DNA from: Granulosicoccus sp.
Lineage (GTDB): Bacteria > Pseudomonadota > Gammaproteobacteria > Granulosicoccales > Granulosicoccaceae
NCBI GenBank assembly: GCA_013002205.1
Contig: JABDKN010000117.1
Span: forward strand, 1 to 52,468
Reading direction: 5' to 3'
Length of the DNA stretch: 52,468 bases
Shown here one piece after another: positions 1 to 8,012 of this stretch. Position 1 is the stretch's first letter. The number at the start of each line of letters is the position of its first letter. The notes below the pieces were generated by a model, which saw only the letters and a list, made by a program, of their open reading frames with translations, was not told where the DNA came from and made no database searches. A program made the translations under genes and the position numbers.

Positions 1-1
1 T

Positions 2-106
2 GACCGCCTGACGGCATCACAGGGTGGACGCTCGCGGCGCGTTCAGCTGCGTAAGTGCCTGCAGGCCAATGGGCTGTTCAGCCAGTTTTCCCTGGCCGAC
101 GGATGA
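2..106 (+). CDS. C-terminal end of an unidentified protein (partial)
   Basis: An open frame enters from the left edge and runs 34 codons to a TGA at 104-106, directly followed by a second TGA at 107-109 in the same frame. The peptide is basic and polar and ends in FSLADG. It carries no motif I recognise, so no function is offered. It may be the end of a gene whose body lies outside the window; chance openness over 34 codons cannot be excluded. Confidence 0.35.
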   Translation, partial: DRLTASQGGRSRRVQLRKCLQANGLFSQFSLADG

Positions 107-290
107 TGAGCGAGTGGCAGCAATGACAGATCGACGTGATTTACGCCTGCAACGGATAAAGCGGTAGACAGCTGACAGGGACCATTCCGAGTGCGCTTCG
201 AAAGGAAGCTAAGGGTTCGCTGCAGTTCCAGGTCAGACGCTGTTCCGGACTTGTACTACGCCCGCAGCGCAGGCTCTACTGGCAGGAAAC
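107..290. other. Non-coding gap, nothing recognised
   Basis: Between the partial left-edge frame and the terminator of the BON lipoprotein gene I see no coding frame, repeat or promoter that I can support. Frames crossing it on the plus strand run antisense into the lipoprotein gene and look like shadows. Confidence 0.4.
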
Positions 291-323
291 GGAAAACGGT
301 GCCAGTGTCGATGACACTGGCAC
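291..323 (-). terminator. Intrinsic terminator of the BON lipoprotein gene
   Basis: A perfect 11-bp inverted repeat (299-309 with 313-323) has a 3-nt loop. Read on the minus strand the stem is followed by CGTTTTCC, a short U-tract. It lies 26 bp past the stop codon of the minus-strand lipoprotein gene, as expected for a rho-independent terminator. Confidence 0.8.
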
Positions 324-349
324 GTCTTCTCCCCGGCCAGGCCCTGTCA

Positions 350-673
350 TCAGCTGGCTGGTTTGACCACCAGGTTGTTCTCCACTTCACGTACGCCATC
401 CACAGTGCTCGCCACCTCGCCAGCCTGCATCTTCTGCTCTTCGGTATCGACGAAACCGCTCAGTTGCACTACATCGCGGAAGGTTTCCACTTCCACATCC
501 AGCAAGGTCGTCAGATCGTCCTGGGCCAGGGCGGTCTTCACACCGGCGGTCACGATTGAACTGTCGATGAACTGGCCTGTGCTCTCCTGTGTGGCAGTGC
601 TGGCACAACCTGCGCTCAGTGCCAGAACAACGGACAGGGTGGTAACACTCAAGACTTTGCTTACTGTTTTCAT
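350..673 (-). CDS. BON-domain lipoprotein (OsmY/DolP-like)
   Basis: 107 residues. An N-terminal signal sequence ends in a lipobox LSAGC, with the acylated cysteine at residue 23, so the mature protein should be a membrane-anchored lipoprotein. Residues about 35-105 form one BON domain (secondary pattern alpha-beta-beta-alpha-beta, with the typical VQLSGFVDT and VREVENNLVV strands). BON proteins bind phospholipid surfaces and help keep envelope integrity under osmotic stress. OsmY and DolP carry two BON domains; this has one, as many small stress lipoproteins do. The start is supported by AGGAAA five bases upstream. It is monocistronic, with its own strong terminator. The family is clear; the specific role is inferred. 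Confidence 0.85.
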   Translation of the reverse strand: MKTVSKVLSVTTLSVVLALSAGCASTATQESTGQFIDSSIVTAGVKTALAQDDLTTLLDVEVETFRDVVQLSGFVDTEEQKMQAGEVASTVDGVREVENNLVVKPAS

Positions 674-969
674 GACGATTTCCTGTTCAGATTGAATGTG
701 TAATGACTCTGTGGCCGTAACGGGTGACTTGGGTCGACTCCGTCTTGCCGTCCTCCACAGATGACGACTTAATCGTACAAGTGACTGAAGCGGAAACCAG
801 CCCAGGTAAAAATTTACACGATCCGCACACCCGCAATGTTGTCGATGAAGCCCGTATGTGAAAAGTCATTTCCATTTGCACTGCCAGGCAGTACTGTATC
901 GATCCTGGTCCGACTCATTATCTGGTTCATGGTGGCAGTTCAGTCAAGCTCTATGATGCACACAGGCAG
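674..969. other. Divergent intergenic region
   Basis: About 300 bp separate the divergent lipoprotein and phospholipase D genes and should hold both promoters. It is more AT-rich than its surroundings around 820-880, but I could not match a -35/-10 pair with acceptable spacing, nor any operator or RNA structure. Confidence 0.4.
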
Positions 970-2436
970 TTGCACGTGATTATCCTGTGGCTGCTGCTGG
1001 CGGTATTCCTCCTGCTTCTGGCCCTGCGTCTGTGGGGAAACTACAAGTTTCCCTCGCCGGAGAACGGCACATCCACCGAGACTCGATCCCCATTCGTGGA
1101 GTCCACCTTCCAGACACTGGGCTCGCCTCGACAGGCACTGGCTGAACGGATTGGCATCATTTGCAATGCAACGCGCTGCATCGACTTACAGTATTACGCA
1201 CACGCCGACGACCGGTCCGGTCGCTTGATTCTTGCGCACCTGCTGCAAGCTGCCGGTCGTGGTGTGCGTGTACGCATTCTGCTCGATGACATCGATCTGG
1301 GAACACGTTCAGCCCTGTTCGCTCGACTGGTTCTCGAATACGACAAGCTTGAGATTCGCATCTTCAACCCACTGGCCCTCAGGCGCTGGCAATGGTGTGA
1401 ATTTCTGGCACGCTTTCCTCGCGCGAATCGAAGAATGCACAACAAATCGCTATCCGTAGACCGGTCGATCAGCATCCTGGGCGGTCGCAACATCGGTGAT
1501 GAGTATTTTTCCCGCGGCGACGAGGTGTGGTTCCTCGACCATGATGTGCTGGTGCGCGGAGACATTGCAGATCAGGTCGCCGTACAGTTCGACCACTTCT
1601 GGAAGAGCGCCCTGTCCGTTGAGATACACAGAGTGGACAAACCGGCACGCCAGGGCACCTTCGCACGCTGGCATGACAGCCTGTGGGCGACTCTGCGCGA
1701 CACGGAGGTCGATTCACCACCCGCTGATCCGGCTCCGGCTCTCGCTCCGGCCCAGGGCCGGATCATCCACGATGCACCGGAAAAAGTCGTCAAGCCACTT
1801 TTCGAGTTCATCGATAACGGTGTGGCCACGCAACTGTCTACGATACTCGAAGGTGCCCGTAACGATGTGTTGTTTACCTCGCCGTACCTGGTGCCAGGCG
1901 AACAGGGCATGCACATCATCGAGTCCCTGCGCAAGCGAGGTATCCAGGTTACGGTACTGACCAACTCGTTCGCCTCCAATGATGTGTGGCTGGTCAACAG
2001 TGGTTACCGTGACTACCGTGAACGCATGCTGGCTATCGGAGTCAGTATCTTTGAACTGAAACCCTCGTCACCATCCGGCGAACTGGTGCCGGATCAGTCC
2101 CACCCGATCAGCCTTCACGCCAAGGCCTTCGTGATCGATCACCAACAGGTCTTCCTGGGTTCCCTGAATTTCGACTCGCGCTCCGCGTTGCACAACACGG
2201 AAATGGGTGTAATTTTCAATGATCCCGATGGTGGCGAGCGGGTGACCACGTGGATCAGGGACCACGCACGACTGGCCGCCTACGAATTGTCACTGGGGGA
2301 CGACAAAACCCTGCGCTGGCGCGAACAACGCCTGCGCCAACCGGATATCTATCATGACATCGATCCGGGCGTCAGCCGTCTCTCGCGAATGGGCAGCTAT
2401 GTCTGTTCGTGGCTACCACTGGAATGGATGCTGTAG
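970..2436 (+). CDS. Phospholipase D-family protein, cardiolipin synthase-like (ClsC type)
   Basis: 488 residues, close to the length of E. coli ClsC. A hydrophobic N-terminal helix (residues 2-20, rich in Leu and Val) anchors it in the inner membrane. Two HKD active-site motifs are present: HNKSLSVD near residue 157, followed by GGRNIGDEYF, and HAKAFVID near 383, followed by GSLNFDSRS. This is the two-halves arrangement that condenses phosphatidyl groups through a phosphohistidine intermediate, so cardiolipin synthesis or phospholipid exchange is the likely activity. The start used is TTG at 970; GTG at 976 is an in-frame alternative and no ATG is available. Substrate specificity (phosphatidylglycerol or phosphatidylethanolamine as donor) cannot be read from the sequence. 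Confidence 0.85.
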   Translation: MHVIILWLLLAVFLLLLALRLWGNYKFPSPENGTSTETRSPFVESTFQTLGSPRQALAERIGIICNATRCIDLQYYAHADDRSGRLILAHLLQAAGRGVRVRILLDDIDLGTRSALFARLVLEYDKLEIRIFNPLALRRWQWCEFLARFPRANRRMHNKSLSVDRSISILGGRNIGDEYFSRGDEVWFLDHDVLVRGDIADQVAVQFDHFWKSALSVEIHRVDKPARQGTFARWHDSLWATLRDTEVDSPPADPAPALAPAQGRIIHDAPEKVVKPLFEFIDNGVATQLSTILEGARNDVLFTSPYLVPGEQGMHIIESLRKRGIQVTVLTNSFASNDVWLVNSGYRDYRERMLAIGVSIFELKPSSPSGELVPDQSHPISLHAKAFVIDHQQVFLGSLNFDSRSALHNTEMGVIFNDPDGGERVTTWIRDHARLAAYELSLGDDKTLRWREQRLRQPDIYHDIDPGVSRLSRMGSYVCSWLPLEWML

Positions 2437-2485
2437 TAGCGGTCCGGCGGCAACGATCACGGTCGCGGTCGCGCTCCAGGACGAC

Positions 2486-2530
2486 AGCGAGAACGCTCCT
2501 GGAAATGGGATCGCTCTCGCTGAGGATTTT
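2486..2530 (+). terminator. Hairpin terminator after the phospholipase D gene
   Basis: Arms at 2486-2499 and 2508-2521 pair at 12 of 14 positions across an 8-nt loop and are followed by a TTTT run at 2527-2530. It sits 50 bp after the stop, between two convergent genes. Confidence 0.6.
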
Positions 2531-2555
2531 CTGCCGCGCAGACGCCTAGCCCGGA

Positions 2556-2837
2556 CTAGTCGATACGGGTGATCGAATGAATAGTCTTGACACCGTCATC
2601 TTCATTGGACTCGTAACGAATCTCCACCTTGTCGCCAGCCTGCAGACCCTCTGGCAGCGCATCGGTGAGCAGTTCAAGTGGCCACACGGTCTTGTCGGTC
2701 AGTACCAGCACATTGGCTACTCGATCATGCGCCAGAACGGTGGAGTCTACGACGTCAGTGGCCTGGGCCTGACCGATTGACAGGACCAGCAAGATGGTGC
2801 TGGCGATCAGGTAAGGAGTGAGGCGATTCATATTCAT
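2556..2837 (-). CDS. Small exported protein of unknown function
   Basis: About 93 residues from the ATG at 2837; ATG codons at 2843 and 2831 are equally possible and none has a clear ribosome binding site. A signal peptide (LIASTILLVLS) ends in AQA, giving a predicted signal-peptidase I cleavage before TDVV. The mature part of about 70 residues is acidic and beta-rich, with VLVLTDKTVWPLELL and a GDKVEIRYESNED stretch that reads like a small OB-like or DUF1344-type periplasmic domain. I do not recognise the family with certainty. It lies between convergent phospholipase D and upstream xerC, probably as its own unit. Confidence 0.7.
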   Translation of the reverse strand: MNMNRLTPYLIASTILLVLSIGQAQATDVVDSTVLAHDRVANVLVLTDKTVWPLELLTDALPEGLQAGDKVEIRYESNEDDGVKTIHSITRID

Positions 2838-3008
2838 GAGCATTGACCAGTTGGAAGTGCCACACCGAGGCACGCGCGAACTATATACCGTTAAGTCGGT
2901 TCGTCAAGTGCCCGATACAGCGTCGTATAATTCAACCTGCCTATCAGGCAACCTCGGGCAAGGCCTGAACTGCTACAGGGCTGATGATCGCCATCGATCT
3001 CGCCTGCC

Positions 3009-3986
3009 CTACTCCTCCACTATTTTGTCTCGCCGCGCTCGAGGATGAGATTTGTCGTATACCTGGGCCAGATGCTGAAAATCCAGGTGGGTATAGATCT
3101 GTGTCGTACTGATGTCGGCGTGACCGAGCAATTCCTGCACGGCGCGCAGATCGCCGCTGCTTTCCAGCAGGTGACTGGCAAATGAATGACGCAGCATGTG
3201 GGGATAGCAGTCGCGTTCGAGACCCTGTGATTCAGCCAGTTTCTTCAAGCGCATCTGCACGGTCCGGGGTGCAATGCGCTTGCCACGCGAACTGAGAAAC
3301 ACGGCACTGTCATCGGCACCCGGCAGACTTCGCCTGTAACCAAGCCATTTGTTGATGGCCTTGATCGCATGCTCACCAACTGGCAGGTCTCGTACCTTGC
3401 CACCCTTACCCGTGACTCGAACCTGACCGACGCACAGATCCAGGTCTGCCAGGTCGATGCTCACCAGCTCCGCCAGGCGCAGGCCGGAGGAATACATCAG
3501 CTCGAACATGGCCAGGTCACGACAGATCATCGGATCGTTGAGATTGTGTGCCAGCAGCCTGCTGACCTCATCCGGATCCAGTGTCGCAGGCAGGGCCTTC
3601 TTGTCCTTTGGTGCCAGAATATCCTGGGCCGGGTTGACCTCGCAATGACCCTGGCCCAGCAGAAAGTTGAACAGCCCACGTAGCGCAGACAAGCGCCGGG
3701 CAAGACTTCGCCCGGATATCCCGTCGCGATGCTGCTCGGCAATGATCGAGCGTACGTCGCTGGCCGTCAATGCCTGCCAATCGTCAACACCTCTGGAGCG
3801 CGCCGACTGTGCTATGGAGCGCAGGTCGCGGGCATAGTTACTCACCGTGTGCGGGGAACTTCTCCGGGCAACACGCAATTCTTCCATGTATTGATCGATG
3901 CCGGCATCGAACGCACGACAACCGCCGTTGCCATCGACGGACACCCTCCCTGCATCGTTTTCCATGATGTCAGCGGATACGTCCAT
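3009..3986 (-). CDS. xerC: Tyrosine recombinase XerC
   Basis: 325 residues. XerC acts with XerD at dif to resolve chromosome dimers at the septum. The N-terminal SAM-like DNA-binding domain spans roughly residues 25-110 (QYMEELRVARRSSPHTV). The catalytic domain has Arg in SSGLRLAELVS near 168, Lys in TGKGGKVRDLP, His-x-x-Arg in HMLRHSFASHLL near 260, His in LLGHADISTTQ and the nucleophile Tyr in IYTHLDF near 297. It follows the DUF484 gene with only two bases between stop and start, so it is co-translated in the conserved dapF-DUF484-xerC order. The first 25 residues are longer than in most XerC proteins; the internal Met at residue 8 is an alternative start. Confidence 0.95.
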   Translation of the reverse strand: MDVSADIMENDAGRVSVDGNGGCRAFDAGIDQYMEELRVARRSSPHTVSNYARDLRSIAQSARSRGVDDWQALTASDVRSIIAEQHRDGISGRSLARRLSALRGLFNFLLGQGHCEVNPAQDILAPKDKKALPATLDPDEVSRLLAHNLNDPMICRDLAMFELMYSSGLRLAELVSIDLADLDLCVGQVRVTGKGGKVRDLPVGEHAIKAINKWLGYRRSLPGADDSAVFLSSRGKRIAPRTVQMRLKKLAESQGLERDCYPHMLRHSFASHLLESSGDLRAVQELLGHADISTTQIYTHLDFQHLAQVYDKSHPRARRDKIVEE

Positions 3987-3988
3987 CG

Positions 3989-4804
3989 TTACTTTGCCGC
4001 AGCAGGGGCAATGGCGCCGAAGGTGTGCAGACGACGACTCAGCAACTGACCCAGTTGATTCAGGAACATGACGCCCTTGCCCGATGCAAATCGCGACTCG
4101 TCACGACTGGTCAGCATGACAATACCCAGAGAACGCTCATGCTGGAGTGGAATGAGGGCCGCCGATGCGATATTCGCATAGTCCTTACCGACCAGACAGG
4201 ACAGATGATCTTCGCTGGGTAATCCGCAGACCGTCTCACCGCACTCGAACAGTTCCGAAAACAGATTCAGGGACTTGTGATTATGGGCAATGATACGCAT
4301 GCCTTCGACCGGTTTGGATGTGCGGGCCCGTCTGGTCCGGGTGGCCGCACTGGCCGCGCTGGTCTTGCTGCTCTTGCTGGCCTCGCTGGCCTTGCTGCTT
4401 TTGCGGGTGGATGCTCGCTTGGGTTTGCTGGCGACCAGCAGGAGATGCACATCATCGGCATTAAAATTTTCCCGCAGACTGCTACGGGTCAGGCTGACGA
4501 TTTGCTCCAGTGTAGTGGCCGAGATAACTTCCTGTATCAGGACATGCAGACGTTGATGCAGCGATTCGTTCTCACGAGCAACGGCAATCAGGTCCCGCAG
4601 GCTGTTCTCCAGCGTACTGCATTTGCCGCGTAGCACACTGACCTGCTTTTCGATCAGGGAAACGGCGTTGCCCGCATCATGCGGAATTTTCAAACGAGGA
4701 AGGATATCCTGATTGTTGACGAAGAACTCAGGGTTTCTGGTGAGGAAGCTGAGTACAGCATCATCACACAGTACGTTGCCCAGATCGGATTGTTCGGGTT
4801 GCAT
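3989..4804 (-). CDS. DUF484 family protein (YigA-like), GAF-like fold
   Basis: 271 residues. The N-terminus (DLGNVLCDDAVLSFLTRNP) followed by NNQDILPRLKIPH is the signature of DUF484 proteins, which lie between dapF and xerC in many gammaproteobacteria. After a helical, probably coiled-coil segment (residues about 45-95) comes a GAF-like domain (about 95-265). Residues 127-166 are an insertion made almost only of Ala, Ser, Lys, Thr and Arg, which should be disordered and positively charged. No catalytic residues are known for the family and its role is not established. It is 6 bp downstream of dapF and 2 bp upstream of xerC. Confidence 0.88.
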   Translation of the reverse strand: MQPEQSDLGNVLCDDAVLSFLTRNPEFFVNNQDILPRLKIPHDAGNAVSLIEKQVSVLRGKCSTLENSLRDLIAVARENESLHQRLHVLIQEVISATTLEQIVSLTRSSLRENFNADDVHLLLVASKPKRASTRKSSKASEASKSSKTSAASAATRTRRARTSKPVEGMRIIAHNHKSLNLFSELFECGETVCGLPSEDHLSCLVGKDYANIASAALIPLQHERSLGIVMLTSRDESRFASGKGVMFLNQLGQLLSRRLHTFGAIAPAAAK

Positions 4805-4810
4805 GTTTTT

Positions 4811-5644
4811 CTACATTCTCGTGTGTCCTTCAAAGACTGTAGAACATGGACCCGTCATTTCAATCGGGGATTTTCCATTTGGCCAATGTATTTGCAGTTC
4901 ACCACCGGGTAAGCTCACCACGGCGGAATTGTCAAGCAGACCCTGACGATGCGCGATGGCAACCGCTGCGCAGGCACCACTGCCACAGGCTTGTGTCTCA
5001 CCCACGGAACGTTCAAAGACACGCAGGCGAATGCTCTGCCGATCCAGAATCTGCATGAATCCGACATTGACCCGTCGGGGAAATCGCTGGTGTCGTTCTA
5101 TCAGGGGACCGAGTCGGGCCACCTCGGCAGCGTCGACATCCTTCACCTGCAACAGCACGTGTGGATTACCGATACTGGCAGCTCCCACCCTGAACGTTTC
5201 TCCAGCCACGTTCAGTTCATAGAATGGCGCCTGCCGCTCAGCCAGGAACGGAATACCCGCAGGATCGAATATCGGTACACCCATGCGTACCATGACCTCA
5301 CCATTGTCCTGCAAAACAAGGGTGATGATGCCATTGCATGTGTTTACACGGATGCTGCGGTTGCCGGTCAACTGTCGATCGCTGACAAACCGGGCAAAGC
5401 AGCGGGCACCGTTACCACAGTGTTCGACCTCTTCACCACTGGCGTTGAATATCCGGTAGTTAAATTCAGCACCCTCCACTGTCGCCGGTTCTACCACCAG
5501 TAACTGGTCAAAGCCGACGCCGGTGTGACGATTCGCCAGAGCAACGATCTGCTCGGTGTCCAGTTGCACGCCCTGCGTGAGGTTGTCTATGACCATGAAA
5601 TCGTTCCCCAGACCATGCATCTTGGTGAATTCGATGCGCTTCAT
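4811..5644 (-). CDS. dapF: Diaminopimelate epimerase DapF
   Basis: 277 residues, the normal length. It interconverts LL- and meso-diaminopimelate in the cytoplasm, supplying meso-DAP for peptidoglycan and for lysine. The two catalytic cysteines are visible: Cys76 in HCGNGARC and Cys220 in ACGSGACA. The N-terminus KMHGLGNDF is family-typical. The start codon overlaps the lysA stop by four bases (ATGA type), so the two are translationally coupled. DapF produces the substrate of LysA. Confidence 0.97.
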   Translation of the reverse strand: MKRIEFTKMHGLGNDFMVIDNLTQGVQLDTEQIVALANRHTGVGFDQLLVVEPATVEGAEFNYRIFNASGEEVEHCGNGARCFARFVSDRQLTGNRSIRVNTCNGIITLVLQDNGEVMVRMGVPIFDPAGIPFLAERQAPFYELNVAGETFRVGAASIGNPHVLLQVKDVDAAEVARLGPLIERHQRFPRRVNVGFMQILDRQSIRLRVFERSVGETQACGSGACAAVAIAHRQGLLDNSAVVSLPGGELQIHWPNGKSPIEMTGPCSTVFEGHTRM

Positions 5645-6912
5645 GGCAGCAGAAATTCATTGGCAAACAACGAGTCGATGTCCTCACGGGCACGCACCAG
5701 AAACGACTCCCCGCCATCCACCATGACCTCAGCTGCACGCGCGCGGGTGTTGTAATTCGAACTCATTGCAAAGGCGTAGGCACCGGATGAGCGAATACAC
5801 AGGAGGTCCTTTTCTGCGATGGAGAGATTTCGCTGCTTGCCCAGAAAGTCCGCCGACTCGCACACCGGGCCCACCACATCGTACATGCGTGCCTCGCGTG
5901 GCAGCGTCTCCACCGGCTCGATGGCCTGCCAGGCGCTGTACAGTGCAGGACGAAGCAGATCGTTCATTGCGGCATCGACGACGGCAAAGTGCCGATCCGC
6001 ATTACTCTTCAGGTATTCCACACGCGTCAGCAGAACACCGGCCTGGCCGACGACATAGCGTCCCGGCTCCACGATGATTTCAAGCTTCCTGTCGCCGATC
6101 GCGGCCATGATGCATCGCGCCCATCCGGCGATATCCAGACTTTCATCGCTCTGCTGATAGGAAATCCCCTGGCCACCGCCAACATCGATATGTGACAGTG
6201 CAATGCCCTCGGCGGAGAGCCTGTCCACCATGTCGATCAACAGCCGCACGGCATCGGCATAGGGTTCGAGCTGCGTCAGCTGCGAACCGATATGACAATC
6301 GATTCCCCTGATGTCCAGTGAGGCCAGTTCCGCTCCTCTTCGATAACTTGCCATGGCATCATCCATGCCGATGCCGAACTTGTTCTCCTTGAGCCCGGTG
6401 GAGATGTAAGGGTGGGTTCTGGCGTCCACATCCGGGTTGATTCGCAGCGACACCGGCGCAATGACACCATGCGCAGCGGCCACCTCCGCCAGGCGTGATA
6501 ATTCCGAATCGGATTCCACGTTGAAACAGCGAATACCGGCCTCCAGCGCGGCAGCCATCTCGCCCTCGCCCTTGCCTACGCCGGAGAACACGATTTTCCC
6601 GGGCTGTCCGCCAGCGGCCAGCACTCTCTTCAACTCGCCCCCTGACACGATATCGAAGCCGGACCCCAGGCGTACCAGTGTATCCAGGATGGCCAGGTTA
6701 CTATTGGCCTTTACCGCATAACAGATCAGGTGGGGTCGGCTCTGCAGAGCGTCGGCGAATTCCTTCCAGGCCTGTTCGATGGCGGACCGGCTGTAGACGT
6801 ACAAAGGTGTGCCATGAGCCTCGGCCAGAGAACTCAGGGCCACCTGTTCGCTCATCAGCGAGCCGGCTTGTCGGTGAAACGCGGTCATCTGGGTGTCTGG
6901 TAAGGGTTCCAA
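5641..6912 (-). CDS. lysA: Diaminopimelate decarboxylase LysA
   Basis: 423 residues, fold type III PLP enzyme that decarboxylates meso-DAP to L-lysine. The PLP lysine is Lys68 in YAVKANSN. Further family features are HIGSQLT in the barrel, the glycine-rich phosphate loop VGGGQGISY, EPGRYVVG, and GPVCESADF, which supplies the cysteine of the partner active site in the dimer. The C-terminus has GAYAFAMSSNYN. It precedes dapF with a 4-bp overlap and follows lptM, as in many Pseudomonas-type chromosomes. Confidence 0.97.
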   Translation of the reverse strand: MEPLPDTQMTAFHRQAGSLMSEQVALSSLAEAHGTPLYVYSRSAIEQAWKEFADALQSRPHLICYAVKANSNLAILDTLVRLGSGFDIVSGGELKRVLAAGGQPGKIVFSGVGKGEGEMAAALEAGIRCFNVESDSELSRLAEVAAAHGVIAPVSLRINPDVDARTHPYISTGLKENKFGIGMDDAMASYRRGAELASLDIRGIDCHIGSQLTQLEPYADAVRLLIDMVDRLSAEGIALSHIDVGGGQGISYQQSDESLDIAGWARCIMAAIGDRKLEIIVEPGRYVVGQAGVLLTRVEYLKSNADRHFAVVDAAMNDLLRPALYSAWQAIEPVETLPREARMYDVVGPVCESADFLGKQRNLSIAEKDLLCIRSSGAYAFAMSSNYNTRARAAEVMVDGGESFLVRAREDIDSLFANEFLLP

Positions 6913-6965
6913 TCAGTGGGTTGAGGTCGGTCACTATCGACGGTCATGACACAGCTCGTTACAAA

Positions 6966-7037
6966 CGGAACCGGACACGGAACCGGACACGGCGACTTTA
7001 ACCGGACAGGCAACGCGCGAACCTTACCTGACCGGTT
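6966..7037. repeat. Short direct repeats and a long-loop hairpin in the lptM-lysA gap
   Basis: A 12-bp unit CGGAACCGGACA occurs twice in tandem (6966-6977 and 6978-6989), and its core ACCGGACA recurs at 7001-7008. That third copy is also the left arm (7000-7010) of an inverted repeat with 7027-7037, matching at 10 of 11 positions, whose loop contains the lptM stop codon. It could be a weak attenuator or a slippage product. Confidence 0.5.
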
Positions 7038-7260
7038 TCCTGTTCTTATCGAACACGCTCTGGTCATCGACATCGACTGGCTCTGTTGCCGGTATCGACT
7101 CCGCGCCCAGGACCCGTTCAAGCTGCTCCAGATCCTGTTCGCTGAAGTCATCAGGAATGAGATACAGATCACCTTTGTTACCACAGCTGACCAGGCCGAC
7201 TGCCAGACTGACAGTCAGCAGTGTCAGCGGAACAATGTGATGCAGCGTTAGAGAGCTCAT
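7024..7260 (-). CDS. lptM: LPS-assembly lipoprotein LptM (YifL family)
   Basis: 78 residues from the ATG at 7258-7260; the frame stays open upstream, but the signal peptide defines this start. The lipobox LVSC is followed by GNKGDLYLIPDD, a match to the CGxKGPLYLP motif of LptM/YifL. LptM stabilises the LptD-LptE outer-membrane LPS translocon and helps LptD disulfide maturation. The remaining acidic tail is typical and probably flexible. It heads the lysA-dapF cluster, the same neighbourhood as yifL-dapF in enterics. Confidence 0.85.
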   Translation of the reverse strand: MSSLTLHHIVPLTLLTVSLAVGLVSCGNKGDLYLIPDDFSEQDLEQLERVLGAESIPATEPVDVDDQSVFDKNRKPVR

Positions 7261-7290
7261 GGCAGCGCGTTCGTAAACTGGGCTATGGAG

Positions 7291-7296
7291 TATACT
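7291..7296 (+). promoter_or_regulatory. Probable -10 element of the esterase gene
   Basis: TATACT lies 38 bp upstream of the chosen ATG at 7335, inside the gap between the divergent lptM and esterase genes. No convincing -35 was found at 16-18 bp. Transcription from here would start near 7303 and exclude the longer in-frame start at 7221. Confidence 0.45.
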
Positions 7297-7334
7297 CGCC
7301 CCGCACCCCAACCATGCCAGAGCTGCGTGACTCC

Positions 7335-8012
7335 ATGTCCCAAAAACCGCTAGATTGCATCGAAATCAACACCGCCGAGCAATCTGAATACGCCGTGATC
7401 TGGCTGCATGGACTGGGTGCCAGCGGCCACGATTTCGAACCCATCGTCCCGGAACTGCAGCTGCTGCAGCGCCCCGGTGTGCGGTTTCTGTTTCCGCATG
7501 CGCCCGTTCGCCCGATCACTGTCAATGGCGGAGCAGCCATGCGCGCCTGGTATGACATCAATTCTCTGGATTTTGGCAGTCGTCAGCAGGACAGCGCTGG
7601 TATCCGGGAATCCGGGCAACTGATCAGCCAGCTGATCGACAGCCAGATCGAACTGGGAATACCCGCCCGCAATATCACACTGGCCGGGTTCTCACAGGGT
7701 GGTGCGATTGCGCTGTATGAAGGATTGACGGGCAAACACACACTGGGGGGCATTCTTGCGTTGTCGACCTACCTGCCCATTCAGGAGACCGCCCTGCCCC
7801 TGATCACGCAGGATCGATTGGCAGTCCCTGTCTTCATGGGCCATGGCCAGTTCGATGATGTCATCCAGATCAGGCACGCGGAGCAGTCGCGCGATGTGCT
7901 GCAGGACAGTCAGGTATCGTTGGAATGGCATGTGTACCCGATTGCGCACAGCGTCAGTGCCGATGAAGTCGCCGATATCTCACACTGGCTGAAACGTCAG
8001 TTCGGCATGTAG
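7335..8012 (+). CDS. Carboxylesterase / acyl-protein thioesterase family hydrolase
   Basis: 225 residues from the ATG at 7335; the frame is open further upstream, but MSQKPLDC gives the normal family length. It is an alpha/beta hydrolase of the phospholipase/carboxylesterase type (Pseudomonas EstB, acyl-protein thioesterase). The nucleophile Ser is in [10 protein letters not shown] near residue 119, Asp is in GHGQFDDVI near 174 and His is in IAHSVSADE near 205. The strand-1 motif [12 protein letters not shown] supplies the oxyanion hole. Short-chain esters or S-acyl groups are the likely substrates. The end overlaps the convergent argH by 16 bp. Cytoplasmic, as no signal is seen. Confidence 0.9.
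   Translation: MSQKPLDCIEINTAEQSEYAVIWLHGLGASGHDFEPIVPELQLLQRPGVRFLFPHAPVRPITVNGGAAMRAWYDINSLDFGSRQQDSAGIRESGQLISQLIDSQIELGIPARNITLAGFSQGGAIALYEGLTGKHTLGGILALSTYLPIQETALPLITQDRLAVPVFMGHGQFDDVIQIRHAEQSRDVLQDSQVSLEWHVYPIAHSVSADEVADISHWLKRQFGM

Noticed and set aside
191-559. 122-codon plus-strand frame at the left end
   Set aside because: It crosses the lipoprotein gene and its terminator hairpin, and the product has no family-like pattern.
6514-6529. parS-like sequence in lysA (and another at 27171-27184 in mnmE)
   Set aside because: The lysA copy matches only about 11 of 16 positions and the mnmE copy keeps only the right arm, so both are weaker than the recF sites and could be chance.
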